Source: VAZQ01 sp963744275 (GTDB lineage Bacteria; Pseudomonadota; Alphaproteobacteria; Rhizobiales; Xanthobacteraceae). From it: 64,000 nt of DNA. Positions 54,755 to 63,316 of this stretch are shown in pieces. Each line of letters starts with the position of its first letter. Within the stretch, counting starts at the first letter, position 1. The stretch is taken from positions 558,001 to 622,000 of the forward strand of contig CAVUSX010000029.1 of the NCBI GenBank assembly GCA_963744275.1. Direction: 5' to 3'. The notes under the pieces are model-generated. The model was not told where the DNA came from, searched no databases, and saw only the letters and a program-made list of their open reading frames with translations. The translations under genes and the position numbers were made by a program.

Positions 54755-55106
54755 ATGAAGTCCCTGGTCCGGAACGGAACCATCTTGCTTGCTCTCTTGG
54801 CCGGCATAGGGGCGGCGGCGGGGGCGGCGAGCGTCAAGTCGGCGGGTCTTCGACGGCCTGACCGACGCCCAGCGGCAGGAAATTTGGCAAGGCGTCAGCA
54901 AGCAGGCCACCAATGAAGGCCTGCCGGCCGGCTTCTAGGCCGCGGTCGGCGAAACAGTGCCGGGCCCGATCAAGGTGGAGCCGGCGCCCGAGGATGTGAG
55001 CGCGGCGGTCCCGGTGGTGAAATCCTATGACTTCGCCATGGCGCAGGGCCAAGTTCTCATCGTGGATCCGTCGTCCAAGAAGATCGTCGACATTCTCAGT
55101 CGGTAG
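54755..55106 (+). pseudogene. DUF1236-like exported protein, frameshift and in-frame TAG
   Basis: A signal peptide (MKSLVRNGTILLALLAGIG) is followed by a one-base shift, then VFDGLTDAQRQEIWQGVSKQATNEGLPAGF, a TAG stop, and AAVGETVPGPIKVEPAPEDVSAAVPVVKSYDFAMAQGQVLIVDPSSKKIVDIL to a final TAG at 55106. The latter half matches DUF1236 proteins (VPxVKSYxYAxxxGxVxIVDP). Two lesions suggest real decay, although either could be an error. Confidence 0.65.
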
Positions 55107-55288
55107 ACGCGCAAGCCGACTTGCCGCCCCCTTGACGCCTCCACGCCCCATCGGCCTAAATGGATCACGCTCCACGATCGGGGACCGGCGATGGATCTGC
55201 TTCCATCGCGGTCGGTCCGCTTGTCGCGATGCTGTCGCACGCATCGCGGATCGTGTCGGGTGTGAACCACAAACCGGGAGGTTGTCTC

Positions 55289-55777
55289 ATGTCGTCGAGA
55301 ATGAAGTTACTGGCCGCGATCGCGGTTGCGGGGCTGCTGTCGTCGTCGGCGCAGGCGCAGCTCGCGGTCGAGAAGAATCTCACCTTGGCGATGGCCGAGG
55401 CGATCGCCAACGGCGCGATGGAGAGCTGCAAGGCGATGGGCTACAAGGTCTCGGTCGCGGTGCTGGATCGCGACGGCCTGACGATGGTGATGCTGCGCGG
55501 CGACGGCTCCGGCCTGCACACGCCCGAGGGCGCCGAACGCAAGGCCTATACGGCGCGCACCTTCCGGGCGCCTTCGGCCGCCTTCCTCAAGCGCATGCAG
55601 AACGATCCGGCGGCGCACGCCTCCGAGGGATATGCCCGCGTGCTGGCGCTGCCGGGCGGGCTGCCGATCAAGGTCGGCGACGACGTGGTGGGGGCGGTCG
55701 GGGTGTCGGGCTCGCCCGGCAAGGACGACGATTGCGGCCAGGCGGGCATCAACAAGGTCGCCGACCAGCTCAAGTGA
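55289..55777 (+). CDS. GlcG/HbpS family heme-binding-type exported protein
   Basis: This is a small protein of the GlcG/HbpS family, some of whose members bind heme or small ligands. The signal peptide MSSRMKLLAAIAVAGLLSSSAQAQ starts at 55289 after GGGAGG. The core is LTLAMAEAIANGAMESCKAMGYKVSVAVLDRDGLTMVMLRGDG, KAYTARTFRAPSAAF and LPGGLPIKVGDDVVGAVGVSGSPG, ending in DDDCGQAGINKVADQL. The length (162 residues) is typical. It is followed by a palindromic repeat. The ligand is not evident. Confidence 0.9.
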   Translation: MSSRMKLLAAIAVAGLLSSSAQAQLAVEKNLTLAMAEAIANGAMESCKAMGYKVSVAVLDRDGLTMVMLRGDGSGLHTPEGAERKAYTARTFRAPSAAFLKRMQNDPAAHASEGYARVLALPGGLPIKVGDDVVGAVGVSGSPGKDDDCGQAGINKVADQLK

Positions 55778-55788
55778 ATGGCAGCACC

Positions 55789-55885
55789 GTAGGGCGCAAT
55801 CGCTTTATTGCGCCGATCGGCGGCGAGCGCCGATCATGGCGCATTGCGGACATGCCGACGGCGCAATAAAGCGATTGCGCCCTAC
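55789..55885. repeat. Palindromic element with 26-bp perfect inverted repeats (copy 2)
   Basis: The arms at 55789-55814 and 55860-55885 are identical to those at 3645-3752, with a different 45-bp centre. Confidence 0.88.
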
Positions 55886-55991
55886 GCGCTCCGGCCGCGC
55901 GCAGGCGGCAGCGACATGCTGCCTGTGTCCTTTTTCGTGAATCTGTGGCTTTGTCCTCCCGGGCGCATTGATGAGCCACCAGAGGAGAGTC

Positions 55992-57050
55992 ATGCAGCGT
56001 TGTTTTCACCACGAAGTTCCGCGCCGATCGGCGGCGGCGCTGGTTGCCGTTTTTTTCATCGCCGCGATGGCGGCACCGCCGGCCGCCGCGCAGGGCGTCG
56101 CCGACTTCTATCGCGGCAAGCAGATCACCTTCATGGTCGGCTCGAGCCCGGGCGGCGGCTATGACGCCATCGCGCGCCTGGTGGCCCGCCACATCGTCAA
56201 TCATATCCCGGGAAATCCGGGCGTGGTGGTGCAGAACACGCCCGGCGGCGGCAGCCTCACCATGACCAACCGCATCACCCGGGTGGCCCCGCAGGACGGC
56301 ACCGTGGTGGGCCTGGTCCAGCGCGGCGTGCTGCTCGCCCAATTGACCAAGCAGGCGAACGTGCAATTCGACGTCACCAAGCTCAATTGGATCGGCAGCG
56401 TCTCGCCCGAGATCTCCCTGGTGGTGGCGTGGGCCACGGCGCCGGTCAAGACCGTGCAGGATCTGCAGACCAAGCAATTGATCGTGGGCGGCACCGGCGC
56501 GACCTCGGACCTGGAGGCCTCGGCGCGGCTCCTGAACGCGACCGCCGGCACCAAGTTCAAGATCGTGAGCGGCTATCCGGGGCAGGCGGACGTTTCGCTC
56601 GCCATGGAGCGCGGCGAGATCCAGGGCACCGCGGATTGGTCGTGGTCCGAGATCAAGACCCGCCATGCGGAGCTTTTGGCCGGCAAGAAGATCACCCTCC
56701 TGCTGCAGAATGCGCTCAGCAAGGCGCCCGACCTGCCGGACGTTCCGCTCGCCATGGACTTCATCAAGGACGCCACCGATCGCCAGGTCGCGCAGCTCTA
56801 TTTCGGCGTGAAGGAGGTTGCGCGCCCGATCCTGGCCGGCCCGGGCGTGCCGGCGGACCGGATCGAAGCCCTGCGGTCAGCCTTCATGGCGCTCAAGGAC
56901 GACGCCGACTTCAAGGCGGATGCGCAGACGGCCGGAATCGACGTCGACCCGACGCCGGCCCAGAAGATCGAGGACTACGTCAAGCTGACCACCGCGGCCT
57001 CGCCCGAGGTGGTGCGCCGCCTCACCGAAATCCTCAACCCGAGCAAATAA
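55992..57050 (+). CDS. Bug/TTT family substrate-binding protein
   Basis: This is an exported binding protein. ATG 55992 follows AGAGGAGAG and gives MQRCFHHEVPRRSAAALVAVFFIAAMAAPPAAAQG. The core is FYRGKQITFMVGSSPGGGYDAIARLVARHIVNHIPGNPGVVVQNTPGGGS, PQDGTVVGLVQRG, KFKIVSGYPGQADVSLAMERGEIQGTADW and PGVPADRIEALRSAFMAL. It resembles the proteins at 22898 and 34718. No transporter subunits are adjacent; aldolase and dehydrogenase genes lie 3-5 kb downstream. The ligand is unknown. Confidence 0.92.
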   Translation: MQRCFHHEVPRRSAAALVAVFFIAAMAAPPAAAQGVADFYRGKQITFMVGSSPGGGYDAIARLVARHIVNHIPGNPGVVVQNTPGGGSLTMTNRITRVAPQDGTVVGLVQRGVLLAQLTKQANVQFDVTKLNWIGSVSPEISLVVAWATAPVKTVQDLQTKQLIVGGTGATSDLEASARLLNATAGTKFKIVSGYPGQADVSLAMERGEIQGTADWSWSEIKTRHAELLAGKKITLLLQNALSKAPDLPDVPLAMDFIKDATDRQVAQLYFGVKEVARPILAGPGVPADRIEALRSAFMALKDDADFKADAQTAGIDVDPTPAQKIEDYVKLTTAASPEVVRRLTEILNPSK

Positions 57051-57149
57051 CGCACCTGGCTCATCAAGCATCTGCCGAAATAGATCGCAAGCATTGAAGG
57101 CCGCCTCCTGGGCGCCGTGGTCCGCGCGGGCGAGCCGGAAAGCGAGCTC

Positions 57150-57494
57150 ATGACCGAATATGGCGGATGGGGCGGAGTCTCCGGCGGCCGGGCACCCGAT
57201 CCTGATGACGCATTCGCGGCAGCTGTCGACCGGGCGCTCGGCGCGCAGATCAGATCCGACGACGACACCGCGCGCGCGATGTGGAGCGCGCTCGCGAACA
57301 TGGACTGGCGGCGCGAGAACGGCGACCGCGCCAGCTATTCGTTTCGCGCCGCCGGCGATTTGATCGCGGCAATTCGCGGCGCCGGGGACTATCTGGATTG
57401 GTATTGCTGTGGTCCCTATGCGACGGTCCGCGCGGATATCGCCGACGCATTGCGCGCGCAGGGATGGCGGCCGGAACCGGACCCCAACACGTGA
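57150..57494 (+). CDS. Conserved hypothetical cytoplasmic protein (114 aa)
   Basis: The product starts MTEYGGWGGVSGGRAPDPDDAF and continues AAVDRALGAQIRSDDDTARAMWSALANMDWRREN, YSFRAAGDLIAAIRGAGDYLDWYCCGPYATVRADIADALRAQGWRPEP. The even composition and clear secondary-structure periodicity suggest a real protein, but I recognise no family. The start at 57150 is chosen over a GTG/ATG upstream. It follows a binding-protein gene by 100 bp. Confidence 0.6.
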   Translation: MTEYGGWGGVSGGRAPDPDDAFAAAVDRALGAQIRSDDDTARAMWSALANMDWRRENGDRASYSFRAAGDLIAAIRGAGDYLDWYCCGPYATVRADIADALRAQGWRPEPDPNT

Positions 57495-57829
57495 TCGCGG
57501 CGTCATAGCCGGGAACCACGGGATCGCGGCCCCGCTGCTTCTGGCCGCCTATTGCGGTCGCAAGGTCCGCATCGCGCAACTCCGGGCGCACACGGCGTTC
57601 CTCGCCCCGCGCGCGGGGAGAGGACCACAGGGCAAGAGCGAGAACCAGAACGCGACCCGGCGATGGGCCGCGGCGGGCTATGCTTGAGCCCTGCTGGAAA
57701 TACCCGCGGCGCTTGCACAGCTCAAACTAGCGGCGAGGCCCCCTCATCCCGACCTTCTCCCCGCACGCGAGGCGAAGAGGTGAAAAGCGCGGCGTCCCTG
57801 ACGACGATAGTGTCGGAGGCCGCCCCCCC

Positions 57830-58814
57830 TCACTCGGCCTTGATGCCGCTTTCCTTGACGACGCGCTCCCACTTGGCCATTTCGCTCGCCATGAAGGCGC
57901 CGAACTCGGCCGAGCTCATCTGCACGATCTCGGCGCCTTCGGTCGCGAACTGCTTCTTGGTCTCCTCGGAATTCTGCACCGCCGAGATCTCCTTGTGCAG
58001 CTTTTCCACGATCGCGGGCGGCGTGCCGGCGGGCGCCACGACGCCCCACCAATTGTTGGCTTCGTAGCCGGGCACGTCCGGCCTCCGCGATCGTCGGCAC
58101 GTCGGGCAGCACGGGGCTGCGATGGGCGCCGCCGGTGCCGAGCGCCCGCAGCTGGCCGTTGAGCACGAATCCGGTGGTCTGCACCAGCGAGGAGAACATG
58201 ATCTTGGTGTGGCCGCCGACCACGTCGGTCATGGCCGGGCCGCCGCCCTTGTAGGGCACGTGCACGATGTTGACGCCGGCCAGGAGCTTGAACAGCTCGC
58301 CGCCCAGATGCTGGAAGCTGCCGATGCCGGCCGACGCATAATTGAGCTCGCCCGGCTCGCGCTTGGCGAGCGCGATCAGCTCGCCCACCGAATGCACCGG
58401 CAGACTCGGATGGACCACCAGCACGTTGGTGCCGCTGGCCAGGATCGAGACCGGGACGAAGGATTTGATCGGGTCGTAGTTCAGCTTGTAGAGCCAGGGA
58501 CTGACCGCGTGCGCGATCGAGATGATCAGCAGCGTGTAGCCGTCGGGAAGCGCATTTGCCGCCTGCTCGGTGCCGATGACGCCGCCGGCGCCGCCGCGGT
58601 TGTCGACCACCACCTGCTTGCCGAGCCGGTCGCTCAGCTGCAGCGCGATCATGCGCCCGACCACGTCGTTGCTGCCGCCGGGCGGAAACGGAATGATGAG
58701 CCGCACCGGCTTGCTCGGATAATCCTGGGCCATCACCGGCGCGGTGAGCGCCAGCGCGGCGAGCGCCGGCAGCAGCCCGGCGATCTTGACCAGCAGCGAA
58801 CAGGCCTTGCGCAT
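57830..58814 (-). CDS. Bug/TTT family substrate-binding protein, one frameshift
   Basis: This is a classic Bug protein: MRKACSLLVKIAGLLPALAALALTAPVMAQDYPSKPVRLIIPFPPGG (pointer to residues 1-47), VVVDNRGGAGGVIGTEQAANALPDGYTLL, and PYKGGGPAMTDVVGGHTKIMFSSL. Near 58080 an extra G shifts the frame; the continuation is PGYEANNWWGVVAPAGTPPAIVEKLHKEI and ends WERVVKESGIKAE. The start at 58814 is set by the signal peptide. Co-directional with the MBL hydrolase gene just upstream. The ligand is unknown. Confidence 0.9.
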
Positions 58815-58837
58815 GCCATTCCTCCCGGGATCGAGTT

Positions 58838-59597
58838 TCACGCGACCGTCAGCTCGATCGTGGTCGTGGTCTCCAGGTCGTCGCCGAACCAAGCCTTGAT
58901 GGCGGCTTGCCGGGCCTCAAGATACTCGGTCCGGCCGTCCTTTTGCACCATGGGTATATCATGCCCGGGCACCACCACGTTAGCCGGACGGCGGCGCCAG
59001 AAGCTCCAGATCTTCGCGATCGAGGCCGCGCTCACGGCCTCGTCGTAGCTGGCATCGGCGTGGCCGGACACCAGCTCGGCGCGGTTCTTGGCGGCGTCGC
59101 CGGTGAAGATCACCTCGCGGTCGCGGCCGCTGAGCACATACATCAGGTGGCCGGGCGTGTGGCCGGGCGCGATATGGGCGGTGACGCCGGGCAGCACCTC
59201 CTCGCCGTCGGCGGCCTTGTGCACGGTCGGCCAGGTCTGCAGCTCGCGCACATAGAGCTCCGGCACCGCCGTCTCGCCCCACGGCTCCTGCACGGCCCAG
59301 GCCAATTCCTGCGCCCCGACCACGATGCGGGCGCGCCGCGAACAGCGTCCAGTTGATGCAGTGATCGTGATGGGCGTGGGTGACCAGGAGGTCGGTCACG
59401 TCCGCCGGCTTGAGGCCATGGCGGTGAAGCCGCTCCATCAGGAGCTTGCGGACCCCGAACCCGCCGGTATCGACCAGCGCGACCCGGCCGTGGCCGCGGA
59501 TCAGCACGATCGTGCTCCAGCCGAGCCCGCCATGGCACACGGTCTTGCCCGGATAGCCCTGCACCAGGATGTCGATCTCGTAGCCGTCGATCTGCAT
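58838..59597 (-). CDS. MBL-fold metallo-hydrolase, one frameshift
   Basis: This is a metallo-beta-lactamase-fold hydrolase. The start MQIDGYEIDILVQGYPGKTV is followed by VALVDTGGFGVRKLLMERL and the zinc motif THAHHDH. Near 59333 one extra base shifts the frame; the rest reads VVGAQELAWAVQEPWGETAVPELYV, HIAPGHTPGHLMYVL (His ligand), IFTGDAAKNRAEL (Asp ligand) and VVVPGHDIPM. All metal ligands are present if the frames are joined. An in-frame ATG at 59633 gives twelve extra residues. It is next to a binding-protein gene on the same strand, so the two may act on the same compound class. Confidence 0.88.
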
Positions 59598-59702
59598 GGT
59601 TTGCCTGTGAGCCGTGGAGGAGGTGCTTGTCATTGGCTTGGCGTGACGGCCGGGTCAAGGCTATGGTGAGGGCCGACGCGGGTGAGGCTCTTGCGTGTAC
59701 GC

Positions 59703-59767
59703 GATGGGTTGAGCTCTTGCGAAACCCATCGGCGGCGTTGATGGGTTTCGCAAGAGCTCAACCCATC
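59703..59767. repeat. 28-bp inverted repeat (GATGGGTTGAGCTCTTGCGAAACCC type)
   Basis: The arms at 59703-59730 and 59740-59767 are perfect reverse complements with a 9-bp centre. Elements starting GATGGGT and ending CAACCCATCCTACG are common in Bradyrhizobium-type genomes. It lies between divergent genes. Confidence 0.85.
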
Positions 59768-59792
59768 CTACGGCCATGCTGAGCGCTTACTC

Positions 59793-60584
59793 ATGAACTA
59801 CAACACCGATTTCAAGTCGATCCGCGGTGAGGTGAGCGCGGCGGAATGGCAGGCGCGCCTCGACCTCGCGGCCTGCTACCGGCTGGTCGACAAATACGAC
59901 ATGCAGGATCTGATCTACAACCACATCACGGCCCGCATCCCGGGAACGCCCGACCATCTGCTCATCAACCTTTACGGTCTCCTGTACAAGGAGATCACCG
60001 CGTCGAGCCTGGTGAAGATCGATCTCGACGGCAATATCCTGCACAAGCCCGACACCGATTACGGCATCAATAAATCCGGCTACGTGATCCACGGCGCCAT
60101 CCACCGGGCGCGGCCGGAGGTGGCCTGCGTGCTGCACACCCATACCCGCGCCGGCATGGCGGTCTCGGCCATGAAATGCGGCCTTCTGCCGCTGTCGCAG
60201 ACCGCGATCCGCTTCAGCGGCCATATCGGCTATCACGATTACGAGGGACCGGCGGTCGACCTCGACGAGCGCGCGCGGCTGGTCGCCGATCTGGGGCCCC
60301 ACGACGCCATGATCATGCGCAACCACGGCCTCCTGACCTGCGGGGCCACCATCCAGCAGGCCTTCAACACCATGTACCAGCTCGAGCTGTCGTGCCGCAG
60401 CCAAGTCGACGCGATGGCGGCGCGCACCGAGCTCTCCATGCCGGGGGAGAACGTGCTCGCGCACACCGCCCATCTCTATCAGCCCGGCACCCGCCGCCCC
60501 TATGGGGTGCTGGAATGGCCCGCGATGCTGCGGCTCCTGGAAGCCGAAGGCAAGGCTTCCGGCTACCCGCCCTATTGGGTTTGA
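59793..60584 (+). CDS. Class II aldolase/adducin family protein
   Basis: This is a zinc-dependent aldolase/epimerase-fold enzyme. The N-terminus RLDLAACYRLVDKYDMQDLIYNHITARIPG is typical, with metal His residues in VLHTHTRAGMAV and MRNHGLLTCG, and the substrate region HIGYHDYEGP. The C-terminus RPYGVLEWPAMLRLLE is common in the subfamily found in aromatic or sugar-acid degradation loci. ATG 59793 gives MNYNTDFKSIRGEVS. It is followed by an HpcH aldolase in the same direction about 80 bp on, so the two are probably co-transcribed. The substrate is not evident. Confidence 0.92.
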   Translation: MNYNTDFKSIRGEVSAAEWQARLDLAACYRLVDKYDMQDLIYNHITARIPGTPDHLLINLYGLLYKEITASSLVKIDLDGNILHKPDTDYGINKSGYVIHGAIHRARPEVACVLHTHTRAGMAVSAMKCGLLPLSQTAIRFSGHIGYHDYEGPAVDLDERARLVADLGPHDAMIMRNHGLLTCGATIQQAFNTMYQLELSCRSQVDAMAARTELSMPGENVLAHTAHLYQPGTRRPYGVLEWPAMLRLLEAEGKASGYPPYWV

Positions 60585-60661
60585 GCGCGCCTAAATCCTT
60601 CGCCCGCCGCACGCAGCTGTACCACGGGCCTTGCAACAATCGGACTTGATGGAGCCAGACG

Positions 60662-61462
60662 ATGCCCGCCGCCGATCTCCCCGAGCTCGTCAATCCGGTC
60701 AAGGCGCGCATGCAGGCCGGGGAGGTGTCGCTCGGCATGATCGTGCGGCTGGGGCGCTCCGGCGACGTGGTCCGCATCGCCAAATCCAGCGGGCATGACT
60801 TCGTGTTCATCGACGCCCAGCATTCGCTGTTCTCGCTGGAGACGATCGGGCACCTGGCGCAGGTCGGGCTCGGCTGCGGCACCGCCGTGCTGGTGCGCGC
60901 CCGCAGCTGCGATGATCCCGACATCTCGCTCATGCTGGACAATGGCGTCACCGGGATCATCTTTCCCGACGTCAATACGGCCGAAGAGGCCAGGCGCGCC
61001 GTCGATGCCTGCAAGTTCGCGCCGATCGGCAAGCGCTCGGTCGCCGGCTTCTATCCCAACTTCGATTGCCGGCCGCTGCCGCTGTCGCACAGCGTCCGCG
61101 TGCTCAACGAGTCGACCCTGGTGGTCTGCATGATCGAGACCCGCGAGGGCCTGGCCAATGTCGAGGAGATCGCGGCGGTCGCGGGCGTCGACGTGGTGCA
61201 TGTGGGCTGCAACGACCTGTTGGCCGCCATGGGCAAGCCCGGCGCCTTCGGGGATCCGGAGGTGGTGGCGGCGGTGGAGCAGGTGATCGCGGTCGCGGCC
61301 CGGCAGGGCAAGTTCGCCGGGCTGGGCGGGGAGCGCGACCTGGAGCGCCAGCTCGGTTTCATCAAGAAGGGGGTCCGCTTCGTCACCACCCAGACCGACA
61401 TGGGCTTCCTGATGGCCGAGGCCACGCGGCGGACGGAGCAGATACGGAAGGCGTTGGGGTAG
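60662..61462 (+). CDS. HpcH/HpaI aldolase family protein
   Basis: This is a class II pyruvate-type aldolase of the HpcH/HpaI family that cleaves or forms 4-hydroxy-2-oxo acids with a divalent metal. The features are KARMQAGEVSLGMIVRLGRS, HDFVFIDAQHSLFSLE, MLDNGVTGIIFPDVNTAEEARRAVDA, VCMIETREGLANVEEIAAVAGVDVVHVGCNDL (metal Glu and Asp), and LGGERDLERQL. GGAGCCAGACG precedes ATG 60662. It lies after the class II aldolase gene and before an isopropylmalate-type dehydrogenase, suggesting an organic-acid pathway. Confidence 0.93.
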   Translation: MPAADLPELVNPVKARMQAGEVSLGMIVRLGRSGDVVRIAKSSGHDFVFIDAQHSLFSLETIGHLAQVGLGCGTAVLVRARSCDDPDISLMLDNGVTGIIFPDVNTAEEARRAVDACKFAPIGKRSVAGFYPNFDCRPLPLSHSVRVLNESTLVVCMIETREGLANVEEIAAVAGVDVVHVGCNDLLAAMGKPGAFGDPEVVAAVEQVIAVAARQGKFAGLGGERDLERQLGFIKKGVRFVTTQTDMGFLMAEATRRTEQIRKALG

Positions 61463-61477
61463 GGCACATACGCCACT

Positions 61478-61588
61478 GTCGTCCCGGCCGAGGCCGCGCG
61501 CGTCTTCGACGGCCGCAGAGCCGGGACCCATCAGCCGCGGTCCCTCGATAGGGCACGGCGTATGGGTCCCTGCCTTCGCAGGGACGAC
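61478..61588. repeat. Dispersed palindromic repeat (GTCGTCCCGGCCGAGG ... CAGGGACGAC)
   Basis: The complementary ends GTCGTCCC and GGGACGAC and the internal GAGCCGGGACCCAT / ATGGGTCCC form a long imperfect hairpin. Repeats of this wording are frequent in Bradyrhizobium-type genomes. Confidence 0.7.
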
Positions 61589-61622
61589 TTCGTGGCGAAG
61601 CGGCAGCAAGAGGAGTGCATCA

Positions 61623-62691
61623 GTGATCAGATTGGTTGTCATGGAGGGCGATGGGATCGGGCCCGAGATCAGCGCGGTGACGGTCGAGGTCTTGCGCGCG
61701 GCCGACCGCAGGTTTGCGCTGGGCCTGGAATTCGAGACCGCCTCGATCGGGCTCGCGGCGCTGCGCCAGCACGGCACGACGTTCCCGCCGGCCGCCTTCG
61801 CGGCCGCGCAGTCCGCCGACGGCGTCATCCTGGGGCCGGTGTCCCACAACGACTATCCGCCGGTCGCCGAGGGCGGTCTCAACCCGTCGGGCGAGCTGCG
61901 CAAGCGGCTCGATCTGTTCGCCAATATCCGGCCGGCCAGAACCCGCGGCGGCTTTCCGCCGCGCTGCGGATCGCCTGTCGATCTGGTGATCGTGCGCGAG
62001 AATACCGAGGGCTTCTACGCCGACCGGTCGATGTACCTCGGCCCGGGCGAATTCATGCCGACGGCGGACCTCGCGCTCTCGGTCCGCAAGATCACCCGGG
62101 CCGGCTGCACCCGCATCGCCGAGGTCGCGTTCGCCCTCGCGACGCGGCGCCGGCGGAAATTGACCGCCGTGCACAAGGCCAATGTGCTGCGGGTGTCGGA
62201 CGGGCTGTTCCTCGAATGCGTGCGCGCGGTCGCGGCGCGCTATCCGGCGGTGGCCTACGAGGAGCGCATCATCGACGCCATGGCGGCGCTCCTGGTGCGC
62301 GACGCCGGCGCCTTCGACGTGGTGGTCACCACCAACATGTTCGGCGATATCCTGTCCGACGAGGCCTGCGAGATCGCCGGCAGCCTCGGGCTCGGCGCCT
62401 CGCTCAACGCCGGCGCCGCGCACGCGGTCGCCCAGGCCCAGCACGGCTCGGCGCCCGATATCGCCGGGCAGGACCAGGCGAACCCCGCCTCGCTCATCGG
62501 CTCGGCCGCGATGCTCATGGAATGGATCGGCGAGCGCCGCCACGAGGATCGCTTCACCCGCGCCGCCCGCGCCATCGATGATGCGCTCGAAGCGGCCATC
62601 AGCGATCCGGCCGCGCGCACCCGCGACCTGGGCGGTCCGCTCGGCACCAAGGCGTTCGGGGAGCGGGTGGTGGCGGGGTGGGTTAGAGTAG
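61623..62691 (+). CDS. Isocitrate/isopropylmalate family dehydrogenase
   Basis: This is an NAD(P)-dependent beta-decarboxylating dehydrogenase fold. The features are MIRLVVMEGDGIGPEISAVTVEVL, the substrate-binding VIVRENTEGFYADRSMY, VHKANVLRVSDGLFLECV (Lys and Asn), IIDAMAALLV and TNMFGDILSDEACEI, and HGSAPDIAGQDQANP. It may act on a malate-like acid rather than isopropylmalate itself. The long frame stays open past the normal end to 63074, antisense to the next gene; a G-run near 62676 allows a one-base shift to a TAG at 62691, the likely true stop. It follows two aldolase genes. Confidence 0.88.
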
Positions 62692-62727
62692 GCGCGTTCC
62701 CCGTGGCAGGCGTTAGGCCGCACGCAA

Positions 62728-63163
62728 CTACGCACCGTGGTCGAGAGGCCCACGCCGCAGCGCTAGCGTCGGACAGCACCGGCCGGCCGCTGCTGAAGGT
62801 GACCTTCTGGCCGATCCAGGCGCCGCCCGGCGCGCCGCTGCGCAACGGATCGACCGACAGCTTGATCTGGTCGCCGGTCTTGAGGCTTTGGCTCGACCAG
62901 CCGTTGCGGACCATGATGCTGGGGCTCGCGCCTTCCAGGTTCCAGATCGTGGTGCCGCCGTCGTCGCCCTGCACCTCCAGCACGATGAAGGTGTGCGGGC
63001 TGGTGAACTTGAATTGCTGCACCGTGCCGTGCAGCTCCAGCGGGTGCTCGATGTCGAAGACCGCGAAGGAATGATGCGCCAGCGCGCCATGGCTGGCCGC
63101 CAGCACGGCGCCGGCCGCCAGCACGGCGCTGCCCACCAGCGCCGCCGTCAATCGTGGGCTCAC
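62728..63163 (-). CDS. DUF6152-like exported protein, 3' end uncertain
   Basis: This is a small exported protein. GTG 63163 follows AGGAGGAACGT and gives VSPRLTAALVGSAVLAAGAVLAASHGALA, a signal peptide, then HHSFAVFDIEHPLELHGTVQQFKFTSPHTFIVLEV, the DUF6152 signature (HHSFAxFD). The sequence NLEGASPSIMVRNGWSSQSLKTGDQIKLSVDPLRSGAPGG follows. The in-frame stop is not reached until 62255, deep inside the neighbouring dehydrogenase, so the natural end (about 62740) has been lost or hidden by a frameshift. It is divergent from the LysR gene, which may regulate it. Confidence 0.7.
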
Positions 63164-63250
63164 ACGTTCCTCCTGCTCGGATGGCCTCGGCATTCGATCC
63201 GCGGTGACGGGCCGCATTACGATTGCTTATGATTATTTCCTGTTTCGACT

Positions 63251-63266
63251 TAGCACGGTAGTGCTA
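63251..63266. promoter_or_regulatory. Palindrome TAGCAC-GGTA-GTGCTA between the DUF6152 and lysR genes
   Basis: A perfect 6+6 inverted repeat with a 4-bp centre lies 50 bp upstream of the lysR start and 85 bp from the divergent gene. LysR regulators typically bind T-N11-A palindromes in such positions, and this one contains TAGCAC...GTGCTA. A second short palindrome, CAATATTG, is at 63286-63293. This is a candidate autoregulatory operator. Confidence 0.5.
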
Positions 63267-63316
63267 TCTTTCGACGCAGTGTTAGCAATATTGATACTGC
63301 AATACCGGAGGCCCGC

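Noticed and set aside
54930..54940. In-frame TAG in the DUF1236-like gene as a possible recoded (pyrrolysine) codon
   Set aside because: The gene also has a frameshift, and there are no pyl genes or suppressor tRNA; decay or error is simpler.
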